Below, piece after piece: positions 1 through 12,145 of a stretch of DNA of 64,000 nt; the stretch's first letter is position 1; each line of letters opens with the position of its first letter. The translations under genes were made by a program, and so were the position numbers. The notes below the pieces were generated by a model, which was not told where the DNA came from, ran no database searches, and worked only from the letters and a program-made list of their open reading frames with translations. Origin of the DNA: Wolfiporia cocos (Eukaryota > Basidiomycota > Agaricomycetes > Polyporales > Phaeolaceae). The DNA is taken from NCBI GenBank assembly GCA_029448655.1, contig JACCLO010000009.1:1922001-1986000 (forward strand), in the 5' to 3' direction.

Positions 1-330
1 TGCTATAGCTTGACGAGGTCTTGACGGATTTGGGCGATCTTGATATGCCTGTAATCGTAGAGTCAATCTGTATTATTCAATAGCTTTTGTTACATTAATA
101 ATTAAGTTCTTCTGGCAATATGCACGTTAGCAAGGCCTGGCTATATTCCTGACTACTTTAGTGCGTCAATCTGTTCATAGCTACTTACATGCATTACAAC
201 AGTGACTGAATAAAATTTCTCAGAGATCCCCAAAGCCTACATCATAGTTTATGTACAGGTCATCATCATTCTCACCATCCTCAGCCCCGAGTGCCCCATG
301 TTCTGCAGCCAGTATTGTTTCAATGTCTTC

Positions 331-375
331 ATCCTCCTCCTCCTCCTCCTCCTCCTCCTCCTCCTCCTCCTCCTC
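331..375 (+). repeat. (TCC)n microsatellite, poly-Glu on minus strand
   Basis: About 14 tandem TCC triplets encode the poly-glutamate run in the acidic C-terminus of the Plavaka protein. On the plus strand the same run gives spurious Pro- or Leu-rich reading frames. Confidence 0.95.
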
Positions 376-3300
376 ATTTTCCCCCCCATTCCCCTCCTCA
401 TTTTCATCATAAATATCTTCATCCTCACCTTCGTCACTGCTGCTCCCTATATTCTCCTCGTTGCCCTCACTGCCATCCTCATCCTTCATTAGTACTTCAT
501 CTTCCACTTCCTCTGTGCCATTAATTTTTCCTTGCTGATCCCATGGTGGCTGAAACTGTTCCAATAAGTCCCATAAATACTTATGACCAATCCCACCACC
601 ATGGAATCTCATAAACATATCCCTATCAACAAAGCTATTTCGACTTCACCAATGAAGTGCATGCAAAAAGCCATACAACTCACATATTGACATAGTAGTA
701 GCACCAGTCCTCATCATTGTCGTGATTGTGACGAGCAATTGAGGGTGGTATATGTTGTGTAGTTTGGCCATGTGCAAAGGCAGGAATTATATGAACAGCT
801 CATATTACTTCATTGGGGTCAAGAAACCCAAAAGCTCCAGGTTGAGTGCTGTCCAGAAATCCTACTCGTGGAAGATGGCGATCCTTCCAGCCTGATTTAT
901 AGGATAAATCACGACCGAACCAGCGCACCCATAGAATGTCCATGCGCTGGATGTCAGAGTTGCTTGACTGAGGGCCCAAATGCCTGACATCGAAGTGGAA
1001 TACTCCAATAATGCGCTAATACCAGTATGGGTGCCAGTCATCGCCATTGTCATCCTCATTTGAGTGCACCATGATGTCAGGATGTGTCCGAGGGTTAACT
1101 GAATCAGTACACCGGTGAAGATCATAGGTGGTGTAGTTGAACCGTATGACCTTGTGGCGGTACATGTGGTTGTTGACTATCGCCACAGTGGCACGACCAC
1201 GAGATGTAAAGTTGTATTCATCTCCACTATAAGTTCTTCTGAGTAATCGTGCAAGGAGGTGGTCAATCAAGTCAGGATAAAAGTCCTGAACAATCAAATC
1301 AGTAAATGTCCATTCATGAGCAATATAATATCTTACGGTTACTGCATGATCCCCCTGATGCTCTGACAGCCACTGTATGAGATCATGGTGATAACGCCGT
1401 TCCTCGGAGACTTGATAGTGTGCTGAGGGTGACATTTTTGGAAGGGCTTCGGGTTCTGTAAATTCAACAATGGCAGGTGCCCTGAGCCGTCTAGAATTAA
1501 TTTTCTCAGAAGGCTCATGCTGCTGTGGCACTATGGTTAATCCGACAGCTGATGTTGTAGCTGAAGTACCCGGAGTAGCTGAGCTAACAGGTCCTGTTCC
1601 TGTCTGCCATGCTCTGAGGGCTTCTTGAAGACGCCTCTCACGAAGCCTAATTTGATTGAGAAGCCGCTCTCGCTGGGAATGACAAGCAATTTGCTTCTCA
1701 AATTTGTGTTTGTTCGTCCGGGCATAAAAGCGCTTTACACGCTTGTGCTCTTGTTCACCCTGAAAATAACAGAACATGAGCTCAAGTTCTTATATCAAAT
1801 ATAAACACTTTACAATCTGAGTAGTATAATTGTCAGTAGTTCCAAAGGGACGGATGGAGCTGACATAGTCCCCTAAGAAATGTAACTTGACAGTAGAGAG
1901 ACTAGAGGTCTTGAATTTTGCGCCATTATTCCGACTTCCCCCTTGTGAAGTAGAAGACTGTGCCCTGTCTTTGCCTTTGTTGTATGCCTTCCTTCCTGCA
2001 ACTTTGCGATGACGAGCTGTTTCTTCATTTGGAAGCTCGCACGTTATGAATTTGGTGCATGTCTTCTTGACAAATTGGCGTAAGCTGCATCCAAGCATGG
2101 AGGTACAACCTTCAAAGAAGTCTAGGGTTTTGTCTGTATGCATCCGCAATTTTGCATATGCATGCCACATGGCTAGGGTGAATAATAGGTCATGTACAAC
2201 CTCATTATTTGGCGAGGGAAGAAGATCCTCGAATACTGGAATTGCGCACTGACTTCAAAGTTAGTCCAATAAATATAGGTTCAAATTGGGGCTGGATCAT
2301 ACCTGAAGTAGATCTTCAAAATTGCGTGCTGCAAGCTTCTTCATACCTGATGCATTGTTATTAAATTTACGTATGGTATCCCTTCCAAATGTAGGAACGT
2401 TGCGATATCTGAATAATAATTGATCAACCGTTGTATTCAGTCATAGTATTTGAGTGTTACCTTTCATTCAGTGACTGAATAGGACCATCACCATAGGCAT
2501 ACAAAATACGTAGAAGGTGTGTGAATGTAGCCTTCCAAACTCCAAGTTCAAATTCATGCAGTTGGTCTACAACAAGCATCGAAAAGTAGTTGAATTCAGA
2601 GCTCAAGAGCTGCTCAGAGAATGCGTTCTATAATAAGTGAGCATGGCGACAAGTAATAATAAATACTAACACATACTCGAACCATGGTAAGTGACTGCTT
2701 CTCCAGTGTCCCCTTGGTACGTTCACTTGTGAGACTCCATCCACGGTCAAATATCCAGGTGCGTGCTGTCTCAACTTGTTCTTGATGGGCAGGGCTGTTT
2801 TCTCGCAAGTGCTGTCGGTGTTGCATGTCAGCATTTGTGCCAATTGCACTTATATACTTCGTCTCTGTCAAACAGCGTGGGCAGGGGCAACGTCCTAAGT
2901 ATTTGATACAGGCAATTAGCACTCTATAGGAGTATACATTAGCAAATGTAAAAGTGAACAAGCTATTGACATACTTTTCAGGATAGTCCGCTGAGTAGGT
3001 AAAAAATCGGGGGTAGAGGCGTCGTACTATACCATCAGCACATAGCACAATAATTCCATGCCTGTATGCATGCATGAACTCCTCATCCAAAAAAAGACGC
3101 CATGTAGCTTGATATAGTTCGCGTCGAGTAAATGTAAATTAATCTGCAGGGGCAGGTCGACCATATACCCTAGTATAAATGGTCTGGAACCATTCCGGTA
3201 GCTAGACATAGTCAGATAAGCTACTTTCATAGAGTATCAGTACTCACAGATGGGATATATGCTGCATGATGTGATGCAAACTGAGTAGGTTTGCCGTGTT

Positions 3301-4274
3301 CATATTTTGATTGATTTCCAAAATATACATATATAGGCCAGAGGGATGCGGTGCCAAAGTCTGCAAGATGGGTAGAATCTGACCAGAGCATCATAGCTGC
3401 TATTGCCCTTTCAAGCTTGCAGCCAGGTTCACAAGGTTGGCTCTGGAGTCTCTCATTCTCCTCGATGAAGGCATCACAGTGAAAAAGCTCGGAATATACA
3501 CGAATTGATGAGCCCTCTGGATCCTTCGGATCTGTCCATTGAAGTCGAAATGGTGTATAGTGCCAGTTCGTTGCAGCAGGAGATGTGAAGGCATTCTTGA
3601 TAATTTGAATAAGTGGGCAGTAATGAACTCCTGGTACCGCCAAAGTTTCTGCATTCTCCTCTGGTTTCTGGACACCATCAGCTGGCATGGGAATATGTAG
3701 CGTAGCCTCTTGCCATCCATCAGCAGCTGAGAATATCTCAGTGCTTGTCTGCTTGTCAATGTAAGTGTCCATTCGCTTCCGCTCGCGAGATGCACCCAAG
3801 TAATCCTTTAGGTGAGTGAGTGAAAAATCTGGTGCTTGTAGAACATCGTTGACAAGACTATCAAGCCTGGAATCAGAACCTGAATTGGATCCTACAGCAT
3901 AGTCCCACTGCATCAGGTGGTATAAGCTTGGATTAGGAAATGGGGCATAGAATGTCTTCTGGGCATCTAGAACCGAGTTCATACTGCCAAGTCCTGACCA
4001 CCAGTTGCCAGGTTGTTGAGATGCAGCCTGTAAAGCAGGAGAGTCACAAACAGATATTAAGGTTGTCACCTCCTCAGGGTCACGAGAAGGGAGATGGGTG
4101 TATGAGTGGTACAGCCCAAATGAATTGGGAAGGCTATTGGTGCAAGAGCTGAATGTATTTGTGAGTGAAATGGAGGGTCCTGCATCAGAGATCTCAGAGG
4201 TGGGATTCTGGGAATTTACAGAGGAATTGTGAGAGGGTATGCCAGGATTAGGAATTTGTGATTCAGAGGTAGTC

Positions 4275-4893
4275 TAGTGATGTGCCAGGCCCGGCCCGGC
4301 TCAAAAGCCCCGGCTTTGGCCCGGCTTTGGACGGCCTTGGCTTTTCAAAACCTCAGGCCGGGCCCCCATTGACGGCCCAGGGCTTGGCCCGGCCCGGCCT
4401 GGGGCTTGCCCGGGGCCTGGCACTGTGAGGATGATCATCACTGTAGCCACACAAACTCATAACGTACCTTCTTAAACTATCTTCTGACAAAGCCAAGCTC
4501 CAGTATCTTCAATTATAGTGTGAAATCATCATTTTACCGGCACGGTGCTCTGTGGCGCGCATTCCAAATGGGGCATCGTATAGGCGCCCAAAAGTGAGCG
4601 ACAGGCTTAATTCGATCCATGGGACTATCCTCTTGCTTGAATTTAAAAATATAGACATACTTCATTGGAATATGGCATACTGCTACTATATATATCCTTA
4701 TATCATAGTTACTAGACATTTTATCTGTTAGAGCTTTCAGGCCCGGGGCTCACGGCTTGGCCCGGCCCGGCTTGAGACACAAGCCGGGCCCTGGGCCGTC
4801 TCAAGCCGTGGTGTAGGGCCCGGCCTGGCCCGGCCCAAGTAGGGCTTGGCCCGGCCCGGCCTATGGCCCAAAGCCGGGCCTGGCACATCACTA
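4275..4893 (-). mobile_element. GC-rich hAT-like MITE, copy 1
   Basis: This is a roughly 619-base non-autonomous element with termini TAGTGATGTGCCAGGC and its inverse. Both arms are built from CGGGCC/GGCCCG-type words and enclose an AT-richer core. It is flanked by AGAGGTAG (4265-4272) and AGAGGTAC (4894-4901). These agree at seven of eight bases and fit the 8-bp target duplication of hAT transposons, with two extra bases (TC) at the left edge. It sits inside the Plavaka linker exon, and removing it plus one flank restores one continuous reading frame. The second copy at 41874-42479 is the reverse complement of this one. The hAT assignment rests on the 5'-TAGTG termini and the target duplication. 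Confidence 0.85.
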
Positions 4894-5467
4894 AGAGGTA
4901 CTGGGTTCATGGCCCAGGGAGACAGAATTAATTGAGGAATCAGGATGTGTCACTGTTGTTTTGTATGCAGAAGTTGACTGTAGTGAGAAATATGATGGAA
5001 GAGCACTCACAGATGAAGGTACAAAATCATTGAAGGCTTTCGGCAGGCGGCGAGCACGGAGAGGTCTGCCGGTCTGTGAGACTGGAGGTAGTGGATCTGG
5101 GATTTTTTCTATTGGTTGCATAGAGTCCATAATATCATGACCAGGATCCTACATAATACCCTTCCTTGTGAGTCTCATAGAAAGACCTCAATGTCAATTT
5201 TAGAAGCAACTAGCTCACCGGGACATTGGCTTCAATCTGGAGTGGCTCCCCAAAGGAAGCATCTGAGATTGCAGCTGGAATAGGCTCATGAGATAAATCT
5301 ATATGTTTCCACTTTGATTTATCCTGCAAATCTAATTGAATTTTTCGCTTGAGAGTGTCCAAGCGCTGCATCTGCTTATCGCGTTCACGGCAGGACTTCC
5401 GATGCACAGTGAGTCCCCGCTCTGAGTTGAATTCCCGTTCACATGCTGAGCAGATGAATTTGGGCAT

Positions 5468-6807
5468 GTTTTAGAGTGATCAGTAGCTGGGATCTCAGAG
5501 CCCACAATGTATAGCATGAGCAGCCCAAGCTCTGTGACGACGCAACACGTAAGACAGGTTGGATCACGTGCCGTCAGGGCACACTGATGATTCAATTCTA
5601 AAACAAGCAATCGACATTCTATAGCTCAGAATGTGATGCCAATATATCATGTATGATGTTTTAACTCATATTAAAGTGGTGTCTAAGCCTAGCAGATGTA
5701 GGTCCATCCATAAAGCACAGTTTAATACTCACTTACCCACAAATTGTTTCGGAGCACATGTCAGGTAAGAGACTGTGGCGGCTCTGCCATATTTGTTAAT
5801 CCCACACTACAAGCTACTGGTTTACATGCTTGTGACTCTCTTCCTGCCTTTGTTTCAAGCTTTGAGGCATAATATAGCACCATTGAATATATCTGTTACT
5901 CTGGATGCACTCTGTATGTATATATTTGCTCAAGTCATGGACATCGGTTGTGTCCTTGCTTCTTCACCTAAGATAATTGAATCAAAATTGGATCACAGTA
6001 TATCACAACCTCTGTTGCAATGTAATATATTATTCATTGTACATTTATAAGCTCGATGATAGTTTATAGTCCTGATATAGAACCCTACATGAATTATCGG
6101 GTCATTCTCAATGGCATGCTCTTCGAAGGTCAGAATCTAATAAAATTCGTATAATACTTATTGATAACATTCATTAACATATGAATAGTGTGAAAACATA
6201 TAATGGTGATTTTATGTTGGACGGTTCTGGAGATGTAAGCCGTAAAATTGTATGGTGTACCAAATACAAGCAATTTTCTATGTGCCTGCAGAAAAACTAG
6301 GCTCTTGGATCTATTAGAAGGAACTCCATAGCTATGATAAAAAGTATGTGTAGTATGTATATATAAAGTTTTGAAGCCATATGATTATTCGATCTTCTGC
6401 TGTGCATGGATTCTGAACGATAGTCTGTCTGATCACTGACTTCATCATATTTATGACGCCATTGACAAGCAAGCAATACAGATATCCATATATACACTGC
6501 TGAAAAGTGAACTATAGAACATAGAGAGAGTCTTATAGCAGTATCGTAATTTATAATGAGATGTGGCAAGAGCTATAGCCAGTAGTACCTGGGAGATGCC
6601 AAAACAGCCCTCAGCCACAGCAGCCACCGAGACGAAGGTTTAAGGTTCCGGAGCTTAAACACTGTTTGAGAGCAATCACTGAACCGTTTTTGGAAGGAAT
6701 TAAGGAAAAGTGTGGGCACGTGACACAAGCAGACGCGTTTGACCGACCGAGTTTTTTGCTGCATCGTCCCACTTTTCCCTTAGCCTCATCACTGTTCTAC
6801 ACCAACC
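5468..6807. other. intergenic, nothing recognised
   Basis: AT-rich DNA upstream of the Plavaka start. Only short, low-complexity or hydrophobic frames are present and none resembles a known family. The outer Plavaka terminus may lie here, but I could not place it. Confidence 0.5.
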
Positions 6808-8421
6808 ATGCCTTCTTGACCACAGCCTCATTCTGCCCCATCTCCTGAGCCCATTTCCCGTGACCATGAGAACGAGGATCCCCTTGAAGACTATGAGTCC
6901 TTCAAGAGATTCCTCAGCAAGCTTGAAATGATTTCTCCTCGTAGCAAGAGCGCAGCGTAAGTCCAACTTTATATGTGATGAGACCTGCTGATATGTTATA
7001 CTGAGACTCAAGACCCCAACTCTTGTGCCTTTTGTGAAGGCTGCAAAATCGCTTCCTCGCACAATCAGCCCCTACAGTTCTTTCGAAGATGCACTGGAGG
7101 TCAGTCATTTTCGGGAGAGCCTCAATGTTCATCAGATGCCAGAGATTGGGGTGTTTTTAGAGGCATTTCTTGCAATGTAAGTCAGATTCACCTGCTCTAG
7201 TTGCACCGGCAAGCTGTTGCCTGGGCCTGGTCACTATATGTGCATACATACCAGCATAACTACTCCCATAGGGACAAATACAGGATTAGGCTAGCATTAG
7301 AAGTCTACAGAAAATACTCGCGAATGATTGGTAGACCACTTTGCCAGCGAATCAAAGAGTGCAACCTCCATGAGCTTCAGCCGCTTCACCGCTTTGTAAG
7401 TATATGCCATTCTAAAATCGCTAGCTGACAAGGTGTCTTTAAGTTGATGAATTTTCGAAGCAAGCCAGAACAGAGGATGTGAGCGCCCTCAAGGACCGTG
7501 GCATATCATTTGTTCCTCACAACGTCAATACCGATAATGTGGTTCCACCGATCCCTACTGGTACACGGTCTAAGGCTGGATGTGGTTGGCACCATCATGT
7601 TACAGCTCGCCTCCTTTGCCCACGTCATATGCTTACAGAATTTGATGCTGATCCTGACCAGTGAGTCTTCTGTTGAATCATAACTCCCGCGAATTCATTT
7701 GCAGATTTTGTGAGGATGTTTTGAAAGGTAAAATCAGGATCAATGCAGGAGACTGGCCCACATTCCTTTATGATGAAGATACTCCATACGACCCTGACCA
7801 TATCGACAACGGTCTATGCCGTGGGTATATCATCCAGCATGTAAGTTTCCTATTTCTCAACAGCTCTATGCATTTCACTGTCGCTTGTTATAGGCTTTCC
7901 GCTGCATATTTACTGGACCCTGCACGGCAAAGAAGGATACGCCTGGCCCATCCTCCGGAAAAACATCCAAGCCGAAGCTTGGTGGCATCTCACGTGTTAC
8001 TGGACGAGCAATTGCATATATATGTGTTCAGGTAAGCTACTGCTGTCTTGTAATTGCAATCTACCCAGACAAACACACTGCTTCTGGCACACAGACTCGT
8101 CTTTTCCTATCAGAACAGGATTCATGGGGTCTATCTGATGGTGACTTTGACTATACTGAGTTCTTTGACAAGATTGTCGAGCTGTTCGAGGATGATCCGG
8201 AGGATGATTGGGCTGTAGAGACTCTTGAATGGTGGAATTAGTACGTCTTCTCCAATTGTCATTACTATAGCTGATAACTTCCATACATTAGCTGGGTCTA
8301 TGGTGCGAAGGAACCCTCTAGTGCTCCGCAAGTAAACAATACTGGCCCCACTCTTGCCGAGAAACTTGCTGAACAATGTTGTGCCCGTCGCAATGCGCGC
8401 ATTGCAACACCGCCTATGTGA
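6808..8421 (+). CDS. DUF6698-family protein (possibly decayed)
   Basis: The strongest exons are 7201-7395, about 7444-7660, about 7705-7840, and pieces to the TGA at 8419-8421. The block from ARLLCPRHMLTEFDADPD through AGDWPTFLYDEDTPYDPD, RGYIIQHAF, VTGRAIAYICVQTRLF, WGLSDGDFDYTEFFDKIVELF and LEWWNYWVYG matches, from memory, the fungal DUF6698 family. No function is established for that family. An N-terminal exon (6808-6956) is acidic and Pro/Ser-rich. It has an in-frame TGA at codon 4 (6817-6819), so either translation begins elsewhere or the gene carries a nonsense mutation. Joins near 7177-7200 and 7396-7444 do not keep phase with ordinary intron lengths, which also hints at decay. Such genes often lie among transposons, as here. 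Confidence 0.62.
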
Positions 8422-9737
8422 CATCCGCTGCAATATCAGCTTTGTACTATTTCTCTGACTTGAGCTATGTCAATGACTCCCTCTACATATGCTCTCCGCA
8501 TTACTCTTCTATACTTGCAGCTTTCTCTTGCACCTCATTGCCGTCATACATTAAGTCCTGCTATCTGCTTGCTCACTATGCATTTTCCCCTGTTATTCAC
8601 TCTCTGGGTTCATTTCTTGCGCATTCTTGCTGATTATATATTGATGTATGTGGCCTTGCATATGCTTGATGCCTGCTTAAATCAATTTGTGTGTTTGCTC
8701 GACCATTGTATTGGTTGACTGATTGCTACGTTTAATAAATGCTGTCTGACGTATTTTATAGCCACTGGTAACAGATATGTGCATGTGTTTCATTTGTACC
8801 TAGCTACAATGCATACAATGTTAAAAGCATAATATATTCACTCACAATCATGCACGCATATATATGTCGAATTATATTCTAGCATGCATCATATATACAC
8901 TGCAATACTTGCTAGCATTGGCAATGTTGTAGGAGCCTGACGTGGGCATACAATGCACCGCAATACTTTTGATACCATTTAGTGCATGCAGAGAATATAT
9001 GTACATGTATGTATATAAATTTCTATATATGTTTTTGCTGATGGTATACATAGTACCAGCACGGTGACGGTGGCACACTACACTGGAATGCGTGGGAATC
9101 ACTACACAGCTTTCGTGCCTCCGCCGCTGCACGCTCTTTCGAACAGTCTCTGCTTGAGAGTCGGTCTATCTAGTCTCTGCGGCAGCTACGCTCTGGCTCA
9201 TCTTGTCTAATATTGATAGCTTCTTGTAAACGGATCGCTCGAGGGGGCCTGATGAAGCCTCAGCGCTCAGCGCTCAATCTACATTCCCATCCCGTTCTCC
9301 GAGAGCTGAATGCTGAATTCTGGCCATCTCCGCATGTGTGATGCGACAGGTCATACTGAGGAACCACCTTGAGAGTGTGTATACTACCGGGAATAAGGCA
9401 TAGGCCTTGGCTCTACCATGATGACGAGAGTCTCATACAGACCATGTCTCGAGAATCTCGGTCTTGTACGTCACTCTAATATGTCCGGTTCGGTCTGAAT
9501 CAAAAGCTATGGCAGCCACATTTGTGAACGACACGAGGCTGAGTTAAAAGCCGCTAGGTCTTGGCCTGGGCCTCTTGCCCTTCGAGGACGAGACACGGCT
9601 GACTGCCAGCCTTCCTTCGCTCTCTTGTCCCTGCAGAGGCTCAGCTTTCCTCCGCGTTGCTCTCCCGCCAAACAGCTTCTGAACTTCTCCTTCGCATATA
9701 CCTTGCGCCTTCTATTTGTTCCCTTTTGCTGCCCAGC
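8422..9737. other. intergenic; 5' region of the chitinase gene
   Basis: AT-rich in the first half and more balanced from about 9130. No recognisable gene. The last few hundred bases presumably hold the chitinase promoter; I saw no convincing TATA box or named operator. Confidence 0.4.
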
Positions 9738-11371
9738 ATGTTATGCAAGCTGTCATTGGCTCTGTTGGTGACGCTGCCTCTAGTCCCAGCACGGGCTGCA
9801 CCCAGCTGCTCTCTCAAGCGGCCCTCGTCTAGTCTGGGGAACCCACAGTCTGGCGGCTCCGCCTCAGATTCTGGCTCTGGTACTACATCCTCCGGTGGGA
9901 CTGGGAGCAGCTCGGGTGGGAGTACGTCCGGTGGCTCCAGTGACGATTTTGTAGCAATGAGCTGGTACGCCGGCTGGCACGGCACGGGCTCGACGCCGGA
10001 CTTTACACCCGAAAACATCAGCTGGTCGAAGTATACTGCGGTCTCATATACCTTTGCGTAAGTACGCGTGCAGCATGCACGCCCAGTGAAGTGTGTGACA
10101 TGGATTCATACTAACTCATGAGCAGTACTACCACTCCGGACGTGGGGACGATCTCGCTCGCTGCATCTGACGAGCAGCTTCTACCGCAGTTCGTCGAGCT
10201 TGCGCATCAGAATGTGAGTCGATTCTGCCAGACTCATAGGTAGGGTAAGTCGTCAACGGCGTGGGCACAGAACGTCAAGGCGATCGTCACGATCGGCGGC
10301 TGGACGGGGTCGCAGTACTTTTCCAGTGCCGTCGCCACCGCCGCGAACCGTTCTGCATTCGTGCAAACCGCCTTGGACCTCGTCTCCAGGTACAACCTCG
10401 ACGGGCTGGACTTTGAGTACGCCCCCATCCAATGCCGCCACACCTGACGCTAATCGTCTCGCCAGCTGGGAGTACCCGAACAAGCAGGGCCTCGGCTGCA
10501 ACATCATCTCCCCCTCGGACAGCGCCAACTTCCTCTCCTTCCTGCAGGCCCTGCGCGCGGCGCCGGGCGGGCGCAACCTCACGCTGTCCGCCGCGGCGGG
10601 CATCACGCCCTTCGCGGGCGCCGGCGGGACGCCGATGTCGAACGTGTCCGCGTTCGCCGCCGTGCTGGACTACGTCGAGGTCATGAACTACGACGTCTGG
10701 GGCTCGTGGTCGTCCGCGGTTGGGCCGAACGCGCCGCTCGCGGACGCGTGCGCGCCCGGCGCGGACCAGCAGGGCTCGGCGGAGAGCGCGGTCCGCGCGT
10801 GGACCACCGCGGGCTTCCCCGCGGGCCAGCTCGTCCTCGGCGTCGCGGCGTACGGGCACAGCTTCCTCGTTGAGCACGCAGACGCGTACGCGGCGGGCGG
10901 CGCGGGCGCGGGTGCGCTCGCAGCGTACCCGCCGTTCGTGAAGGGTGCGCAGCCGATGGGCGACAGCTGGGACGCGAACGCGACGGCGGGGCTCGACCAG
11001 TGCGGCGTGTACTCCGCCGGCGGGCCGACGGGAATCTTTGACTTTTGGGGGCTCGTCGAGGACGGGTTCCTCACGGACGCGGGCGACGTCGCGGACGGGA
11101 TCGCGTACCGGTACGACAACTGCAGCCAGACGGTAAGTGGTGCGCGTGCGTTGGAGATCGGGTGCTCACCGGTGCGCAGCCGTACGTGTACAAGCCGAGC
11201 ACGCAGGTGATGGTGTCCTTTGACAACGCCGAGTCGTTCCGCGCGAAGGGCGCATATATCAAGGGCACGGGCCTGCGCGGCTTCGCAATGTGGGAGACGG
11301 GCAGCGACTATGAGGACATTTTACTCGATGCGATCTCTGGCGCGGCGGGACTCGAGCAGGTGGGTTGCTGA
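9738..11371 (+). CDS. GH18 chitinase, secreted
   Basis: Five exons (9738-10057, 10126-10213, 10271-10416, 10466-11132, 11180-11371) give 470 residues in one frame. Residues 1 to about 21 form a signal peptide. A Ser/Gly/Thr-rich linker (about 30-65) precedes the catalytic TIM barrel. The substrate-binding strand reads IVTIGGW (141-147). The GH18 signature DGLDFDWEYP crosses the third intron, with Glu187 as the catalytic acid. MNYDVWGSW and GFAMWETG are later barrel motifs. Family members cleave beta-1,4 linkages in chitin outside the cell or in the wall, with the acetamido group of the substrate as nucleophile. The start is the ATG at 9738 because it opens directly into the signal peptide. 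Exons from 10466 on are very GC-rich. A decayed copy of the 3' end lies at 15583-15920. Confidence 0.95.
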
Positions 11372-12145
11372 TAGCTGGCCTTGTTGCGCTCCTTGTCCTT
11401 TCCCGCTCGCTGTTCCTCCTCTGCCCGAATCATTGTCGTTATCATTATTGTCTATATATTGCATGCCTCCTCTCGACGCTGATGCAGAGCCCACAGCAGT
11501 CTGCGATCGTGGTGCAATATGACGACGGCCAACGTCGGAGTCCGAGTCTATCTTCCCGGCTGTTCTCCTGGATGCGGAGGTGGATGTGGCTATGAGGGAT
11601 GCTGGACGAAGTAGACCGTTCCCCCCTGCACGTGTTGGGCTCTGTGGGGTTCCTGAACACCCATCACTCACTGTAGCATTAGTTACCGTACGCTGTATGT
11701 CGCACTCGGGTTCTCAACACCGCTTCGAGCCGCATTCGCCGGCGTGCGCCGTGCCACCCACACCGCGCAGCACGCCTCGCGCGAGCAACCGCGCGCACAC
11801 CGACGTCCGCGGCACTCACGCTTCAGCCGCGCCGCCGCTCACGGGCACACGATCCATCAGCGCTCCAGCGCAGACAGACAGACAGACAGACAACACACTC
11901 GGTGGGTAAATCGGGTGAGGTATGCTGCAGGGGGCACAAGCAAAGCGAGCGGTCAACAGGAAGCGTACGTGTCGCGGGTACTACAATCAATCTACCAGCG
12001 AGCGCAGCAATCTCAACCATCGCCGGTTGGCCGTCGACGCCACCGACGTCCGACTGCCGCCCGTGCCCTGCATCTAGTCGCCCCCGCAACTGCCGCTGCC
12101 CGCCGCGCTCGTGGCAGACGTGCTGCTCGTCGTGGGGGTAGCGAC
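10842..12145 (+). repeat. segmental duplication, copy 1
   Basis: The 3' half of the chitinase gene, its 3' flank and a GACA microsatellite (about 11870-11895) recur at 15583-16740 with substitutions and deletions. The last part (about 12070-12140) resembles the 3' end of the secreted repeat-protein gene at 16631. It shares a CCCTGCATC-AGTCGCC segment but is degenerate. Copy 1 therefore holds a whole chitinase and only a stub of the neighbour. Confidence 0.8.

Larger units (their letters stand above)
220..5467 (-). pseudogene. Plavaka-type DNA transposase, disrupted
   Basis: This is a multi-exon transposase of the Plavaka (CACTA-related) group of basidiomycetes. Exon 1 (5467-5219) starts with a C2H2 finger (CSACEREFNSERGLTVH). 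A linker exon begins at 5148. Family blocks follow in order: HSYTHLPSRDPEEV near 4080, a long central block (4069-3248), FTYSADYPEK near 2975, CPCPRC near 2890, VDQLHEFELGVWK near 2570-2530, and a C-terminal block (1777-700) with GFLDPNEVIRAVH. The tail is an acidic poly-Glu stretch. The family's enzymes excise and insert their own element. Two lesions are visible. A 0.6-kb MITE lies inside the linker exon and brings an immediate stop (4891-4893). An in-frame TAA lies at 3139-3141. I did not identify the terminal inverted repeats. Family assignment is strong; the loss of function is inferred from the two lesions. Confidence 0.88.

Noticed and set aside
291..524. Proline-rich plus-strand frame with a 14-Pro run
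   Set aside because: It is the antisense of the poly-Glu tract in the Plavaka tail and has no independent support.
10287..10877. Arg/Ala-rich minus-strand frame over the chitinase
   Set aside because: GC-content shadow of GH18 exon 4.
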